From positions 21,975 through 85,974 of the forward strand of contig NZ_PQIA01000020.1 in the NCBI RefSeq assembly GCF_003385235.1: a stretch of DNA of 64,000 nucleotides, in the 5' to 3' direction. Position 1 is the first letter of the stretch; the number at the start of each line of letters is the position of its first letter. This stretch comes from Amycolatopsis circi. GTDB taxonomy: Bacteria > Actinomycetota > Actinomycetes > Mycobacteriales > Pseudonocardiaceae. This document shows positions 7,426 to 15,638 of this stretch, one piece after another. A program made the position numbers and the translations under genes. Below the pieces are notes generated by a model that did not search any database, had not been told where the DNA came from, and saw only the letters and a list, made by a program, of their open reading frames with translations.

Positions 7426-8475
7426 TCAGCGCAACCGGCCGAGCCGTTCCGTCGCGGCCTTCGCCTCCGTGCGAAGCCGGGCCACGATCGAGGCCGCGGA
7501 ACCGTCACCGGCGAGCGGATACGTCTGCCCAGCCCACAGCGACATCGCCTCCGGGTCGCCAGCCTTCGCGGCCGCCCCGCGAACCGGTTTGCTCAGGTGG
7601 TGCAGCTGCGGGTACGCGGCGGGCGCGTCGGCGGAAAGGTCGCTCAGGACGCGGTTCACCATGCCCCGCGCCGGGCGTCCGCTGAACGCGCGCGTGAACG
7701 CCGTCGCCCGGCCAGCCTCGGCGAGCGCTCGCCGCTGGGTTTCGCCGGTGCCAGCTTCCGTCGCGAGCAGGAAGGCCGTGCCCAGCTGCGCGGCCGACGC
7801 ACCGGCAGCCAGCACCGCCACGACGTCGGCTCCGTTGACCAGTCCCCCTGCCGCGACCAACGGCAGGCTCGTGCGCGCGCCGAGCAAACGGAGCAGCGCG
7901 AGCAGGCCGTACTCCTCGCCGCCAGCCGGACTGCCCGGATCGTCGGTGAAGAGACCGCGGTGTCCCCCGGCCTCGAAGCCCTGCACGACCAGCGCGTCGG
8001 CCCCGCGCGCGGCTGCGAGGTCGGCTTCCTCCGGATTCGTGACGGTGACCGCGACTTTGCCGCCGGCCTCGTGGATCCGCTGCACCTCGGCGGACGTCGG
8101 CGCACCGAAGGTGAACGACACCACCGGAACCCGGTGCCGCACGACGAGGTCGAGTTTCGCCGGGTACTCGTCGTCGTCCCAGACCGGTTCGCCGAGTTCG
8201 ACGCCGTAGCGCACGGCTTCGGCGAGCAGCCGTTCGCGGTGCGCGGTGAGGTCGGCCACCGACCGGCCGCCGGGCACGAACAGGTTGACGCCGAACCGGC
8301 CGCCGGTGAGGTCGGCGGTGTGCGCGATCCGGGCGTCCAGCGTCTCCGGGCTGAGGTAGCCGGCGGCGAGGAAACCGAACCCGCCCGCGTTCGTGACGGC
8401 GCCGACCAGCTGCGGAGTCGTCGGCCCGCCCGCCATCGGCGCCACGATCACCGGGAACTCGAGATCATCGAACAT
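7426..8475 (-). CDS. NAD(P)H-dependent flavin oxidoreductase / nitronate monooxygenase family
   Basis: A 349-residue TIM-barrel flavoprotein. The N-terminus Val-Ile-Val-Ala-Pro-Met-Ala-Gly-Gly-Pro-Thr-Thr-Pro is the typical opening of the 2-nitropropane dioxygenase group. Later blocks Gly-Ala-Asp-Ala-Leu-Val-Val-Gln-Gly-Phe-Glu-Ala-Gly-Gly-His and Leu-Val-Ala-Ala-Gly-Gly-Leu (FMN phosphate-binding) agree. Enzymes of this class oxidise alkyl nitronates or act as flavin reductases in the cytoplasm. It is divergent from the PPOX-family gene at 8535. No associated nitroalkane genes are visible. Confidence 0.85.
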   Translation of the reverse strand: MFDDLEFPVIVAPMAGGPTTPQLVGAVTNAGGFGFLAAGYLSPETLDARIAHTADLTGGRFGVNLFVPGGRSVADLTAHRERLLAEAVRYGVELGEPVWDDDEYPAKLDLVVRHRVPVVSFTFGAPTSAEVQRIHEAGGKVAVTVTNPEEADLAAARGADALVVQGFEAGGHRGLFTDDPGSPAGGEEYGLLALLRLLGARTSLPLVAAGGLVNGADVVAVLAAGASAAQLGTAFLLATEAGTGETQRRALAEAGRATAFTRAFSGRPARGMVNRVLSDLSADAPAAYPQLHHLSKPVRGAAAKAGDPEAMSLWAGQTYPLAGDGSAASIVARLRTEAKAATERLGRLR

Positions 8476-8534
8476 GCCCCGAGCCTAGTGCCGGACCGGA
8501 AATGCGCCGGGTCGCCGCCGCGTTGCAGAAGAGC

Positions 8535-8981
8535 ATGACGGCAACCCTGGAACAGCTCCGCGCGCTGTCGGTGGAGGAGAACGGCCTGGCGACCGTGGCC
8601 ACGACCCGCGCCGACGGCACCGTGCACGCGTCCGTGGTGAACGCGGGCATCCTGAACGACCCGGTGACCGGAAAGCCGAGCGTGGGCTTCGTCGCCGTCG
8701 GCGGCGCGCACAAGCTCGCGCTCCTGCGCCGCAACGGCCACGCGACCGTGACGTTCCGCCGCGGCTGGCGCTGGCTCTCGGCAACCGGCCCGGTCCGCCT
8801 GATCGGCCCGGACGACCCCGACCCGTCCTTCCCTGCCGACGACCTCCCGTCCCTGCTGCGCGACGTTTTCCGCGCCGCCACGGGCACCCACGACGACTGG
8901 GCGGAGTACGACCGGGTGATGGCCGCCGAACGCCGAGCCGCGGTGTTCGTGGAGGTGGGCAAGATCATCGGGAACGGCTGA
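8535..8981 (+). CDS. PPOX-class F420/FMN-binding oxidoreductase
   Basis: A 148-residue split-barrel protein starting at the ATG at 8535; an in-frame ATG at 8502 would add 11 residues overlapping the divergent promoter region. Gly-Leu-Ala-Thr-Val-Ala-Thr-Thr-Arg-Ala-Asp-Gly-Thr-Val-His and a Lys-Leu-Ala-Leu-Leu-Arg-Arg-Asn block match the actinobacterial TIGR03618-like PPOX subgroup, which mostly binds F420 and reduces small organic acceptors. The choice of cofactor cannot be settled by eye. The substrate is unknown. Confidence 0.8.
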   Translation: MTATLEQLRALSVEENGLATVATTRADGTVHASVVNAGILNDPVTGKPSVGFVAVGGAHKLALLRRNGHATVTFRRGWRWLSATGPVRLIGPDDPDPSFPADDLPSLLRDVFRAATGTHDDWAEYDRVMAAERRAAVFVEVGKIIGNG

Positions 8982-9015
8982 CCGAACCCCGCGCAAGACG
9001 CTCGGTCCGAGCCGA

Positions 9016-9582
9016 TCAGCCCCTCCTGACAAGCACCTCGGGCACCACCCGGACCGGGAACGGCCGCCGCGCGTCGAAAACCTCGGCCCCGGCGACCTTG
9101 GCGATCCGCTGGTAACAGCCGTCCTCGTCGAGTTCGAACACAGTCAGTTCGGGTGCGGCCGGGTCGATCACCCAGTAACTCGGCACGCTCAGCCGTTCAT
9201 AGACCGCCTTTTTGGTGTTCAAGTCGTGGATCGACGTACTCGGTGACAGCACCTCGACGGCGAGCACGGGCGGCACTGGCAGATCCTTGGCGGTGAAGTC
9301 TTCGCTGCGGCCGACCAGAACATCCGGTTGCAGCTCCATCCGATCGCCGACGTGCACGGCGAATGGTGCGCCGAGGACGTCGAACTCCGGCGGGCAAGCC
9401 GCCTCCAGCACGTGGTAGAGCCGGTATCCGATCTTCTGATGGCGGTATCCGGGCGCCGGAGTCACGAGCAGCACTCCGTCGATGAGTTCGTAACGGCGGC
9501 CATCCTGCGGCATCCCCTCGAGGTCGTGCACCGTCATGGGGCCCGACCCGGGCGGATACTCGATGTCCGTCATGACCGTCAT
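9016..9582 (-). CDS. Uma2-family (DUF820) PD-(D/E)XK nuclease-like protein
   Basis: A 188-residue protein. AAGGAG upstream of the ATG at 9582 fixes the start. It shows the DUF820 core: Arg-Arg-Tyr-Glu-Leu-Ile-Asp-Gly-Val-Leu, Gln-Pro-Asp-Val-Leu-Val, Leu-Ala-Val-Glu-Val-Leu-Ser-Pro-Ser-Thr and Lys-Lys-Ala-Val-Tyr-Glu, followed by Tyr-Trp-Val-Ile-Asp. The Asp, Glu and Lys residues form a restriction-endonuclease-like active site in this fold. Biological roles of the family are poorly known and copies are numerous in actinomycetes. It stands alone, transcribed toward the PPOX gene. Confidence 0.85.
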   Translation of the reverse strand: MTVMTDIEYPPGSGPMTVHDLEGMPQDGRRYELIDGVLLVTPAPGYRHQKIGYRLYHVLEAACPPEFDVLGAPFAVHVGDRMELQPDVLVGRSEDFTAKDLPVPPVLAVEVLSPSTSIHDLNTKKAVYERLSVPSYWVIDPAAPELTVFELDEDGCYQRIAKVAGAEVFDARRPFPVRVVPEVLVRRG

Positions 9583-9651
9583 GGTGCTCTCCTTTCCCTG
9601 TTCGCGCCAGAGACTCCCTGTCCGCAATTGAGGACACCAGCCGCCACCGAC

Positions 9652-9686
9652 AAAAACGGCGGCTCCGGGGAACCCGGAGCCGCCGT
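9652..9686 (-). terminator. Rho-independent terminator downstream of lepA
   Basis: A 12-bp perfect stem (GGCGGCTCCGGG with its complement) and a 4-nt loop occupy about 9659-9686. Read on the minus strand it ends in a T-run (AAAAA at 9652-9656 on the plus strand), placing it just after the lepA stop. Confidence 0.9.
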
Positions 9687-9702
9687 TCACCCGAAGGTGG
9701 AC

Positions 9703-11553
9703 CTACTTCTTGTTCTTCCCGTTGTCCTCAGTGGACAGTGCCGCGACGAACGCTTCCTGCGGCACCTCCACCCGGCCGACGGTTTTCATCCGCTTCTTGC
9801 CTTCCTTCTGCTTCTCCAGCAGTTTCCGCTTCCGCGAAATGTCGCCGCCGTAACACTTGGCGAGCACGTCCTTGCGGATGGCACGAATCGTTTCCCGCGC
9901 GATGATCCGCGAACCGATCGCCGCCTGGATCGGCACCTCGAACTGCTGCCGCGGAATCAGCTCGCGCAATCGCGTCGCCATGCGGTTTCCGTACGTGTAG
10001 GCGGCGTCCTTGTGCACAATTGCGGAGAACGCGTCCACCGTCTCGCCCTGCAGCAGGATGTCGACCTTCACCAGGTCGGCCACCTGCTCGCCGGACTCTT
10101 CGTAGTCGAGCGACGCGTAACCGCGCGTACGCGACTTCAGCGTGTCGAAGAAGTCGAAGATGATCTCCGCGAGCGGAATCGTGTAGCGCAGTTCGACGCG
10201 GTCCTCGGACAGGTAGTCCATCCCCAGCAGGGTGCCGCGCTTCGACTGGCACAGCTCCATGATCGTGCCCACGAACTCCGACGGCGCCAGGATGCTGACC
10301 TTCGACACCGGCTCGTGCACCTCGGAGATCTTCAGCCCGCCCGGCCAGTCCGACGGGTTCGTGACGATCACCTCGCTGCGGTCCTCCAGCACCACGCGGT
10401 ACACCACGTTCGGCGCGGTCGAAATCAGGTCGAGCCCGAACTCGCGCTCCAGCCGGTCCCGGGTGATTTCCAGGTGGAGCAGTCCGAGGAACCCACAGCG
10501 GAAGCCGAAGCCCAGCGCCACCGACGTTTCCGGCTCGTAGGTCAGCGCGGCGTCGTTGAGCTGCAGCTTCTCCAGCGCCTCGCGCAACTCCGGGTAGTCC
10601 GAGCCGTCCACCGGATACAGCCCGGAGTAGACCATCGGCTTCGGCTCGCGGTAGCCCGCCAGCGGCTCCTTCGCACCGTTCCGCTCGGCCGTCACGGTGT
10701 CGCCGACCTTCGACTGGCGCACGTCCTTCACGCCGGTGATCAGGTAGCCGACCTCGCCGACGCCGAGGCCCTTGCTGGCCTTCGGCTCCGGCGAGATGAT
10801 GCCGACCTCCAGCAGTTCGTGCGTGGCGCCGGTGGACATCATCTTGATCTTCTCGCGCGGCGTGATCTTGCCGTCGACCACCCGGATGTAGGTCACCACG
10901 CCGCGGTAGGTGTCGTAGACCGAGTCGAAGATCATCGCCCGCGCGGGCGCGTCCGAGTCGCCGACCGGAGCCGGGACCTGCTTCACGACCTCGTCGAGCA
11001 GCGCGCCGACGCCGACGCCGGTCTTCGCCGAGACCCGCAGCACGTCGTCCGGCTCGCAGCCGATGATGTGCGCGATCTCGCCCGCGTACTTGTCCGGGTC
11101 GGCCGAGGGCAGGTCGATCTTGTTCAGCACCGGGATGATCTGGAGGTTGTTCTCCAGTGCCAGGTACAGGTTGGCCAGGGTCTGCGCCTCGATCCCCTGC
11201 GCGGCGTCCACCAGCAGGATCGCGCCTTCGCACGCTTCGAGCGCGCGGGACACCTCGTAGGTGAAGTCGACGTGGCCGGGGGTGTCGATCATGTGCAGGA
11301 CATGATCCCGGCCGTCGACCTGCCAGGGCAGCCGGACGTTCTGGGCCTTGATCGTGATGCCGCGTTCCCGCTCGATGTCCATGCGGTCGAGGTACTGCGC
11401 GCGCATGGCCCGCTCCTCGACGACGCCGGTGAGCTGCAGCATCCGGTCCGCCAGCGTCGACTTGCCGTGGTCGATGTGGGCGATGATGCAGAAGTTGCGG
11501 ATCAACTCCGGCGGCGTGAAGGTGGTGTCGGCGAACGTCTTGGGCGCTGTCAC
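9703..11553 (-). CDS. lepA: Elongation factor 4 (LepA) GTPase
   Basis: A 616-residue translational GTPase with GTG start at 11553. Near the N-terminus are Ala-His-Ile-Asp-His-Gly-Lys-Ser-Thr (G1), Arg-Glu-Arg-Gly-Ile-Thr-Ile-Lys (G2), Asp-Thr-Pro-Gly-His-Val-Asp-Phe (G3) and Asn-Lys-Ile-Asp-Leu (G4). The C-terminus has the LepA-specific domain with [12 protein letters not shown]. Length and domain order match the family, which acts on ribosomes to back-translocate or aid initiation under stress. It corresponds to M. tuberculosis Rv2404c and opens the conserved synteny block of this window. Confidence 0.97.
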   Translation of the reverse strand: MTAPKTFADTTFTPPELIRNFCIIAHIDHGKSTLADRMLQLTGVVEERAMRAQYLDRMDIERERGITIKAQNVRLPWQVDGRDHVLHMIDTPGHVDFTYEVSRALEACEGAILLVDAAQGIEAQTLANLYLALENNLQIIPVLNKIDLPSADPDKYAGEIAHIIGCEPDDVLRVSAKTGVGVGALLDEVVKQVPAPVGDSDAPARAMIFDSVYDTYRGVVTYIRVVDGKITPREKIKMMSTGATHELLEVGIISPEPKASKGLGVGEVGYLITGVKDVRQSKVGDTVTAERNGAKEPLAGYREPKPMVYSGLYPVDGSDYPELREALEKLQLNDAALTYEPETSVALGFGFRCGFLGLLHLEITRDRLEREFGLDLISTAPNVVYRVVLEDRSEVIVTNPSDWPGGLKISEVHEPVSKVSILAPSEFVGTIMELCQSKRGTLLGMDYLSEDRVELRYTIPLAEIIFDFFDTLKSRTRGYASLDYEESGEQVADLVKVDILLQGETVDAFSAIVHKDAAYTYGNRMATRLRELIPRQQFEVPIQAAIGSRIIARETIRAIRKDVLAKCYGGDISRKRKLLEKQKEGKKRMKTVGRVEVPQEAFVAALSTEDNGKNKK

Positions 11554-11669
11554 TCGGGCTGTCCTCGGGATGGTGGGGGATGTCCGTACCCCATCGTCCC
11601 ATGGACCTCCGGGTGCGGGTGGGGGTCATCCCCGATGCGGTCCCGCGCGTCTCGTGATGACCTCGAAGC

Positions 11670-12278
11670 ATGACCACTTCACCCTCCCCCTCGCCTGGTC
11701 CCGGCGTCCTCGACGCCGCGCTCGACCGGGCTTTCGGCCATCCCAGCGGCCTGCTGGGCAGGCTCGGCGGCAAGCTGATGGCGGTCAGCAACGCCACGAC
11801 GGAGCACCGCATCGTCGACCTGGCCCGGCTCGAACCCGACGAGACTGTTCTCGTCATCGGCCCCGGGCCTGGGGTCGGCCTCGACGCGGCGAGCAGACTC
11901 GCCGGCGAGGTGATCGGCGTCGAACCCTCCCCCGAGATGCGCAATCTGTGCACGGACCGCTGTGGCGACCGCGCCGAGGTGCGTGCGGGCAGCGCGGCTC
12001 AGACCGGCTGTGTGGACGAAACCGCGGACGTCGTGCTGACCGTGAACAACGTCCAGCTCTGGGAAGACCGCGCGGCGAGCTTCGCCGAGCTGTTCCGGGT
12101 GTTGCGGCCAGGCGGACGGCTGCTGCTCTCGGCGCACGAGAAGTGGCTTCCGGTGACCCGGCACGAACTCGCCGACGAAGCCGCCGCCACGGGATTCACC
12201 GACCTGCAGACCTGGACCTGGGACCCGCCCGGGTTCGCCGCGCTCGCCGCCCAGCTCCGGGCCGTGAAGCCGAGCTAG
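11670..12278 (+). CDS. Class I SAM-dependent methyltransferase
   Basis: A 202-residue protein. SAM-binding motif I appears as Val-Leu-Val-Ile-Gly-Pro-Gly-Pro-Gly-Val-Gly, followed by an acidic loop (Gly-Val-Glu-Pro-Ser) and Leu-Arg-Pro-Gly-Gly-Arg-Leu-Leu-Leu-Ser (post-motif strand). This is the UbiE/Methyltransf_11 layout. The substrate is unknown. It is divergent from lepA and convergent with the VOC gene, the two stops overlapping by 4 nt. Confidence 0.85.
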   Translation: MTTSPSPSPGPGVLDAALDRAFGHPSGLLGRLGGKLMAVSNATTEHRIVDLARLEPDETVLVIGPGPGVGLDAASRLAGEVIGVEPSPEMRNLCTDRCGDRAEVRAGSAAQTGCVDETADVVLTVNNVQLWEDRAASFAELFRVLRPGGRLLLSAHEKWLPVTRHELADEAAATGFTDLQTWTWDPPGFAALAAQLRAVKPS

Positions 12279-12649
12279 CGCTTGTCGCGCCGCAGCGGAT
12301 GGTCCTCCGGGACCTCGACGAGGACGATCCGCAGCCCGTCCGGGTCGGCGATCCACGCCTCGTCGGTGCCCCACGGTTCGCGACGAGCCTCGCGCACCGG
12401 TTCGACCCCGCGTCCGGCCAATTCGGCCAGAGTCGCCGGGAGATCGCGGACCTGCAGGAACAGGTTGACGTCCGGCCCGGGCCCGGCTTCGCCCGTCCCG
12501 ACCACCTCGATCGACCCGCCACCGGCGAAAAACCGCGTGCCACCAGGGAACTCGCGCTCGATCGCGAGGCCGAGAGCGTCGCGGTAGAACGCGGTGGACA
12601 CCTCGTGGTCGCGGGGGTGGATCAGCACCCGGCTGCTCAGTACGTCCAT
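12275..12649 (-). CDS. VOC-superfamily (glyoxalase/bleomycin-resistance fold) protein
   Basis: A 124-residue paired beta-alpha-beta-beta-beta protein: Ser-Arg-Val-Leu-Ile-His-Pro-Arg-Asp (first metal His), Phe-Tyr-Arg-Asp-Ala-Leu-Gly-Leu, and at the end Trp-Ile-Ala-Asp-Pro-Asp-Gly-Leu-Arg-Ile-Val-Leu-Val-Glu (metal-ligand Glu). Members include lyases, dioxygenases and antibiotic-binding proteins; nothing here selects among them. It is followed 22 nt upstream by the DMT transporter gene on the same strand, so the two may be co-transcribed. Confidence 0.82.
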   Translation of the reverse strand: MDVLSSRVLIHPRDHEVSTAFYRDALGLAIEREFPGGTRFFAGGGSIEVVGTGEAGPGPDVNLFLQVRDLPATLAELAGRGVEPVREARREPWGTDEAWIADPDGLRIVLVEVPEDHPLRRDKR

Positions 12650-12671
12650 GGTTCCTGCCTACCTGAGCCGC

Positions 12672-13535
12672 TCAGGCGACCGCAATCGCAGCGATCCCGG
12701 CCAGCACCACCAGCGATCCGGCGAGCCGCCGCGCCGCGTTGCGCTCGCGGAGCACCAGCCAGGCGGCGACCCCGCCGAAGACGATCGACAGCTCGCGCGC
12801 CGGAGCGACGAGGCTGACCGGCGCGATCCGCAGGGCGTACAGGACCAGCAGGTATCCGGCGGGCGAGGCGAATCCGACGATCAGCACCTCGCGCCGGTGG
12901 TCACGCCACAGCCGCTTGACCTCGGACCGGCCGCGGGCGGCGGCCGGCGCGAGCAGGATGCTCTGACCGATCGCGCCGCCGCCGAAATAGACGAGCGGAG
13001 GCACGCCGAGCGAGGTGACCGAGTGCGCGTCCCAGAGCGTGTAAGCCGCGATGACCGTTCCGGTGGCGACGCCATAGAACACTCCGGCACGACGGGCGTG
13101 GGCATCGCCGGTGCTGCCGCCGAGGCTGATCACCAGGACGCCCGCGACGACGAGGAAGGCTCCGACCAGCCCGAGCACGCCGGGCCGTTCGCCCAGGACC
13201 AGGACGGCGACGAGCACCGACACCAGCGGCCCGGTGCCGCGGGCCAGCGGGTAGACGATCGACAGGTCGCCGACCTCGTAGCCGCGCTGCAGCACGATCC
13301 CGTACACGACGTGCAGGACCGCGGTGACCAGCGCGGCGAGCAGCCAAGTCCATTGTGGACGTTCCGGTTCGACGGCCAGCGCCACCGCGATCGCCGGGAG
13401 CATCGCCGCCGCGGAAACCGTGTAGTACAGCCAGACGAATCGCGGACCGCCGCCGGAAACCCGTTTGGCGGCGAGATTCCACGCGGCGTGCACGACCGCG
13501 GCGACGAGGACCATGGCGAGGGCAGTGGTGTTCAT
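12672..13535 (-). CDS. EamA/DMT-superfamily transporter
   Basis: A 287-residue protein with ten predicted hydrophobic helices in two five-helix halves. Each half ends in the EamA pattern, for example Val-Tyr-Pro-Leu-Ala-Arg-Gly-Thr-Gly-Pro-Leu in the first and Ala-Pro-Ala-Arg-Glu-Leu-Ser-Ile-Val-Phe-Gly in the second. Drug/metabolite exporters of this kind move amino acids or small metabolites across the cytoplasmic membrane. The ligand is unknown. The gene ends 22 nt before the VOC gene. Confidence 0.87.
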   Translation of the reverse strand: MNTTALAMVLVAAVVHAAWNLAAKRVSGGGPRFVWLYYTVSAAAMLPAIAVALAVEPERPQWTWLLAALVTAVLHVVYGIVLQRGYEVGDLSIVYPLARGTGPLVSVLVAVLVLGERPGVLGLVGAFLVVAGVLVISLGGSTGDAHARRAGVFYGVATGTVIAAYTLWDAHSVTSLGVPPLVYFGGGAIGQSILLAPAAARGRSEVKRLWRDHRREVLIVGFASPAGYLLVLYALRIAPVSLVAPARELSIVFGGVAAWLVLRERNAARRLAGSLVVLAGIAAIAVA

Positions 13536-13927
13536 CCGGACCCCTTCAGGTTTTCAGCGCATGCCGAAGACCGGGTCCTCCAGGCTTTTGTCCCGTCAGA
13601 TGAACGGCAGGGCTCGGTGCCCCGCCGAAGGTGCCGCTCGGACCAGGCCCGCCCGCCCTCGTTGTCTTCGCGACCCGCTCTGCGGGACCACGGGCAGGCG
13701 ACGGAACCCTAGGCACTACCGAAATCCACCGTAACGGAGCCGCGGGCGGAATGCCGAACGGTTACCGGCTCCGGGGCCCGCTCCGGAGCCGCGAGCAGGG
13801 CTGTTAAGATTTTCGACTGTTGCCGTGCGGCATTCCGTCAAGGAGGAAACCCGGCCGTCCCTCGGGACCGGTCCGGAGCCACGCGAACGCGGCAGCGACC
13901 TTCACCGAGTGAAAGAGGAACGCCTCC
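13536..13927 (+). promoter_or_regulatory. Intergenic region with the rpsT leader/promoter
   Basis: No gene is seen. Upstream of rpsT, a TAAGAT hexamer at about 13805-13810 could be a -10 element. The ribosomal-protein gene itself has AGAGGAACG before its ATG. The remaining bases hold no repeat or frame that I can support. Confidence 0.4.
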
Positions 13928-14188
13928 ATGGCCAACATCAAGTCGCAGGTCAAGCGCATCGACACGAACGAGAAGGCGCGCCAGCGCAACCTGGCGATCC
14001 GGTCCTCGGTGAAGACCGCGATCCGCAAGTTCCGCGAGGCCGCCGAAGCCGGTGACAAGGACAAGGCCCTCGAACTGCAGCGCGACGCCGCTCGCAAGCT
14101 CGACAAGGCCGTCACCAAGGGCGTCATCCACGCCAACCAGGCCGCGAACAAGAAGTCGGCTCTCGCGAAGCGCGCGAACCAGCTCTGA
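13928..14188 (+). CDS. rpsT: 30S ribosomal protein S20
   Basis: An 86-residue lysine/arginine/alanine-rich helical protein with the S20 hallmark N-terminus [10 protein letters not shown] and the C-terminal [14 protein letters not shown]. It binds 16S rRNA in the 30S body. It is divergent from, and adjacent to, holA in the same arrangement as M. tuberculosis Rv2412/Rv2413c. A terminator follows. Confidence 0.98.
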   Translation: MANIKSQVKRIDTNEKARQRNLAIRSSVKTAIRKFREAAEAGDKDKALELQRDAARKLDKAVTKGVIHANQAANKKSALAKRANQL

Positions 14189-14206
14189 GCGCAGTCTTTT
14201 CCGGAG

Positions 14207-14236
14207 GGCCCGGCGGCTTCGGCTGCCGGGCCTTTT
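14207..14236 (+). terminator. Terminator of rpsT
   Basis: GGCCCGGC and GCCGGGCC arms flank a short loop and are followed by TTTT (14233-14236). Confidence 0.85.
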
Positions 14237-14389
14237 CCGTGTCTGCGGGGGTCGCATATCGGTTCGGCCCTGATGGCATGGCGACAACCGCCCGCGCCCG
14301 CAGACGGGTAACCGTCATGGCGTCCAGCGGAACGCCGCCTTTCCCACGGTGACGACGCAGCAGTCCGCTGCGGCGATGCCGTCTCTGCG

Positions 14390-15361
14390 TCAGCGGTCGC
14401 CCTTGGCCGCGACCACCTCGAGGACCGCGCGCTGCAAGGCGTAGTTCGAGTCCGCCGCCGCGCCCTTGACCTCGGCGTTCAGCCGCGCCACGATCCGCAT
14501 CGCGGTCGCCAGGCCGTCCTGGCCCCAGCCGCGGGACTGCCCCTGAGCCTTGCGGATCTTCCACGGCGGCATGCCGAGTTCGCCCGCCATCTGGTTCGGG
14601 TTGCCTCGACCGGCTGCGGACACGCGAGCGATCGTGCGGACCGCGTCGGCGAGCGCGTCGGCCACCAGGACGTGCGGGACGCCCAGCTGCATCGCCCACT
14701 GCAGCGACTCCATCGCGGCCGCCCGGTCTCCCGCGACGGCCTTTTCCGCCACCGCGAAGCCGGTCACGTCGGCGCGTCCGGTGTGGTAGCGCCGGACCGC
14801 CTGCTCGTCGATGACTCCCCCGGTGTCGGCGACCAGCTGCGTCGCCGCCGAGGACAGTTCGCGCAGGTCCGAGCCCACCGAGTCGAGCAGCGCCATCAGG
14901 CCCGCGCCGTCGATCTTGCCGCCCGTGCGGCGCACCTCGTTGCGGACGAACGCCTCGCGCTCGGCCGGTTTGGTGAGCTTCGGGCATTCGGTGATCTCCG
15001 CGCCCGCTTTTTTCAACGCGCCCGGCAGCGCCTTCGCGGCCTTGCTCCGCCCGCCGCCGCTGTGCACGACCACGAGGACGATGCCGTCCGCCGGGGCCTT
15101 CACGTACGCCATGACCGCGTCGGACAACTCCTGCGAGATGTCCTGCGCCGACTCCAGCACGATCACGCGGCCCTCTGCGAACAACGAAGGACTCACCAGC
15201 TCAGCCAGTACCGGCGGTGTGAGATCGGACACCCGCATCCGCGTGAGGTCGGCCGTCGGATCCGCGGCCTTGGCCGCGTCGAGGGACGCGCGCACAGCCC
15301 GTTCGATGAGCAGTTCTTCCTCGCCCGTGACGAGGTGCAGCGGCGCGGGTGCGGTGGTCAC
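14390..15361 (-). CDS. holA: DNA polymerase III subunit delta (clamp-loader)
   Basis: A 323-residue protein starting Thr-Thr-Ala-Pro-Ala-Pro-Leu-His-Leu-Val-Thr-Gly-Glu-Glu-Glu-Leu-Leu. The middle carries Leu-Arg-Glu-Leu-Ser-Ser-Ala-Ala-Thr-Gln-Leu. The C-terminal collar domain has Pro-Trp-Lys-Ile-Arg-Lys-Ala-Gln-Gly and a final Asn-Tyr-Ala-Leu-Gln-Arg-Ala-Val-Leu-Glu, all typical of actinobacterial HolA. It opens the beta clamp for loading during replication. It is the Rv2413c position in the syntenic block, divergent from thrC. Confidence 0.93.
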   Translation of the reverse strand: MTTAPAPLHLVTGEEELLIERAVRASLDAAKAADPTADLTRMRVSDLTPPVLAELVSPSLFAEGRVIVLESAQDISQELSDAVMAYVKAPADGIVLVVVHSGGGRSKAAKALPGALKKAGAEITECPKLTKPAEREAFVRNEVRRTGGKIDGAGLMALLDSVGSDLRELSSAATQLVADTGGVIDEQAVRRYHTGRADVTGFAVAEKAVAGDRAAAMESLQWAMQLGVPHVLVADALADAVRTIARVSAAGRGNPNQMAGELGMPPWKIRKAQGQSRGWGQDGLATAMRIVARLNAEVKGAAADSNYALQRAVLEVVAAKGDR

Positions 15362-15493
15362 CCGGCCATCTTCTCACCCGGCCGCCGGGCCGCCCGCCCC
15401 GGTGATGTGAGCCGCCTCCGTGGCACGAGCTGATCGGGATGTCGTACGGTGTAGCCGAGGACGCGCCCACCGGCGCTCCGACAATCGAATACC

Positions 15494-15630
15494 GCTCATC
15501 CAGAGGGGCAGAGGGAACGGCCCGACGAAGCCCCGGCAACCGGCGTGCAGCCTGTCATCCCGCGATCGCGGGGTAGCTGACGATCACGGTGCCAATTCCG
15601 GCCCGCTTCGGCGGGGCAGATGAGGAAGGA
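15494..15630 (+). promoter_or_regulatory. SAM-sensing S-box riboswitch (SAM-I/SAM-IV class) in the thrC leader
   Basis: The core S-box blocks are visible: CAGAGGGGCAGAGGGA (P2/kink-turn side), CGGCCCGACGAAGCCC followed by CGGCAACC, and GGTGCCAATTCC. The closing P1 helix is CTCATC (15495-15500) with GATGAG (15619-15624). The 3' strand of P1 overlaps the GAGGAAGGA Shine-Dalgarno (15622-15630), which lies 8 nt before the thrC ATG. Ligand-stabilised P1 would therefore hide the ribosome binding site, implying translational repression by S-adenosylmethionine. Assignment between SAM-I and SAM-IV needs a covariance model. Confidence 0.9.
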
Positions 15631-15638
15631 ACCTCGCG

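Noticed and set aside
9328..11673. Long plus-strand frame (781 codons) opposite lepA
   Set aside because: It mirrors the GC skew of lepA's third positions and shows no recognisable protein features.
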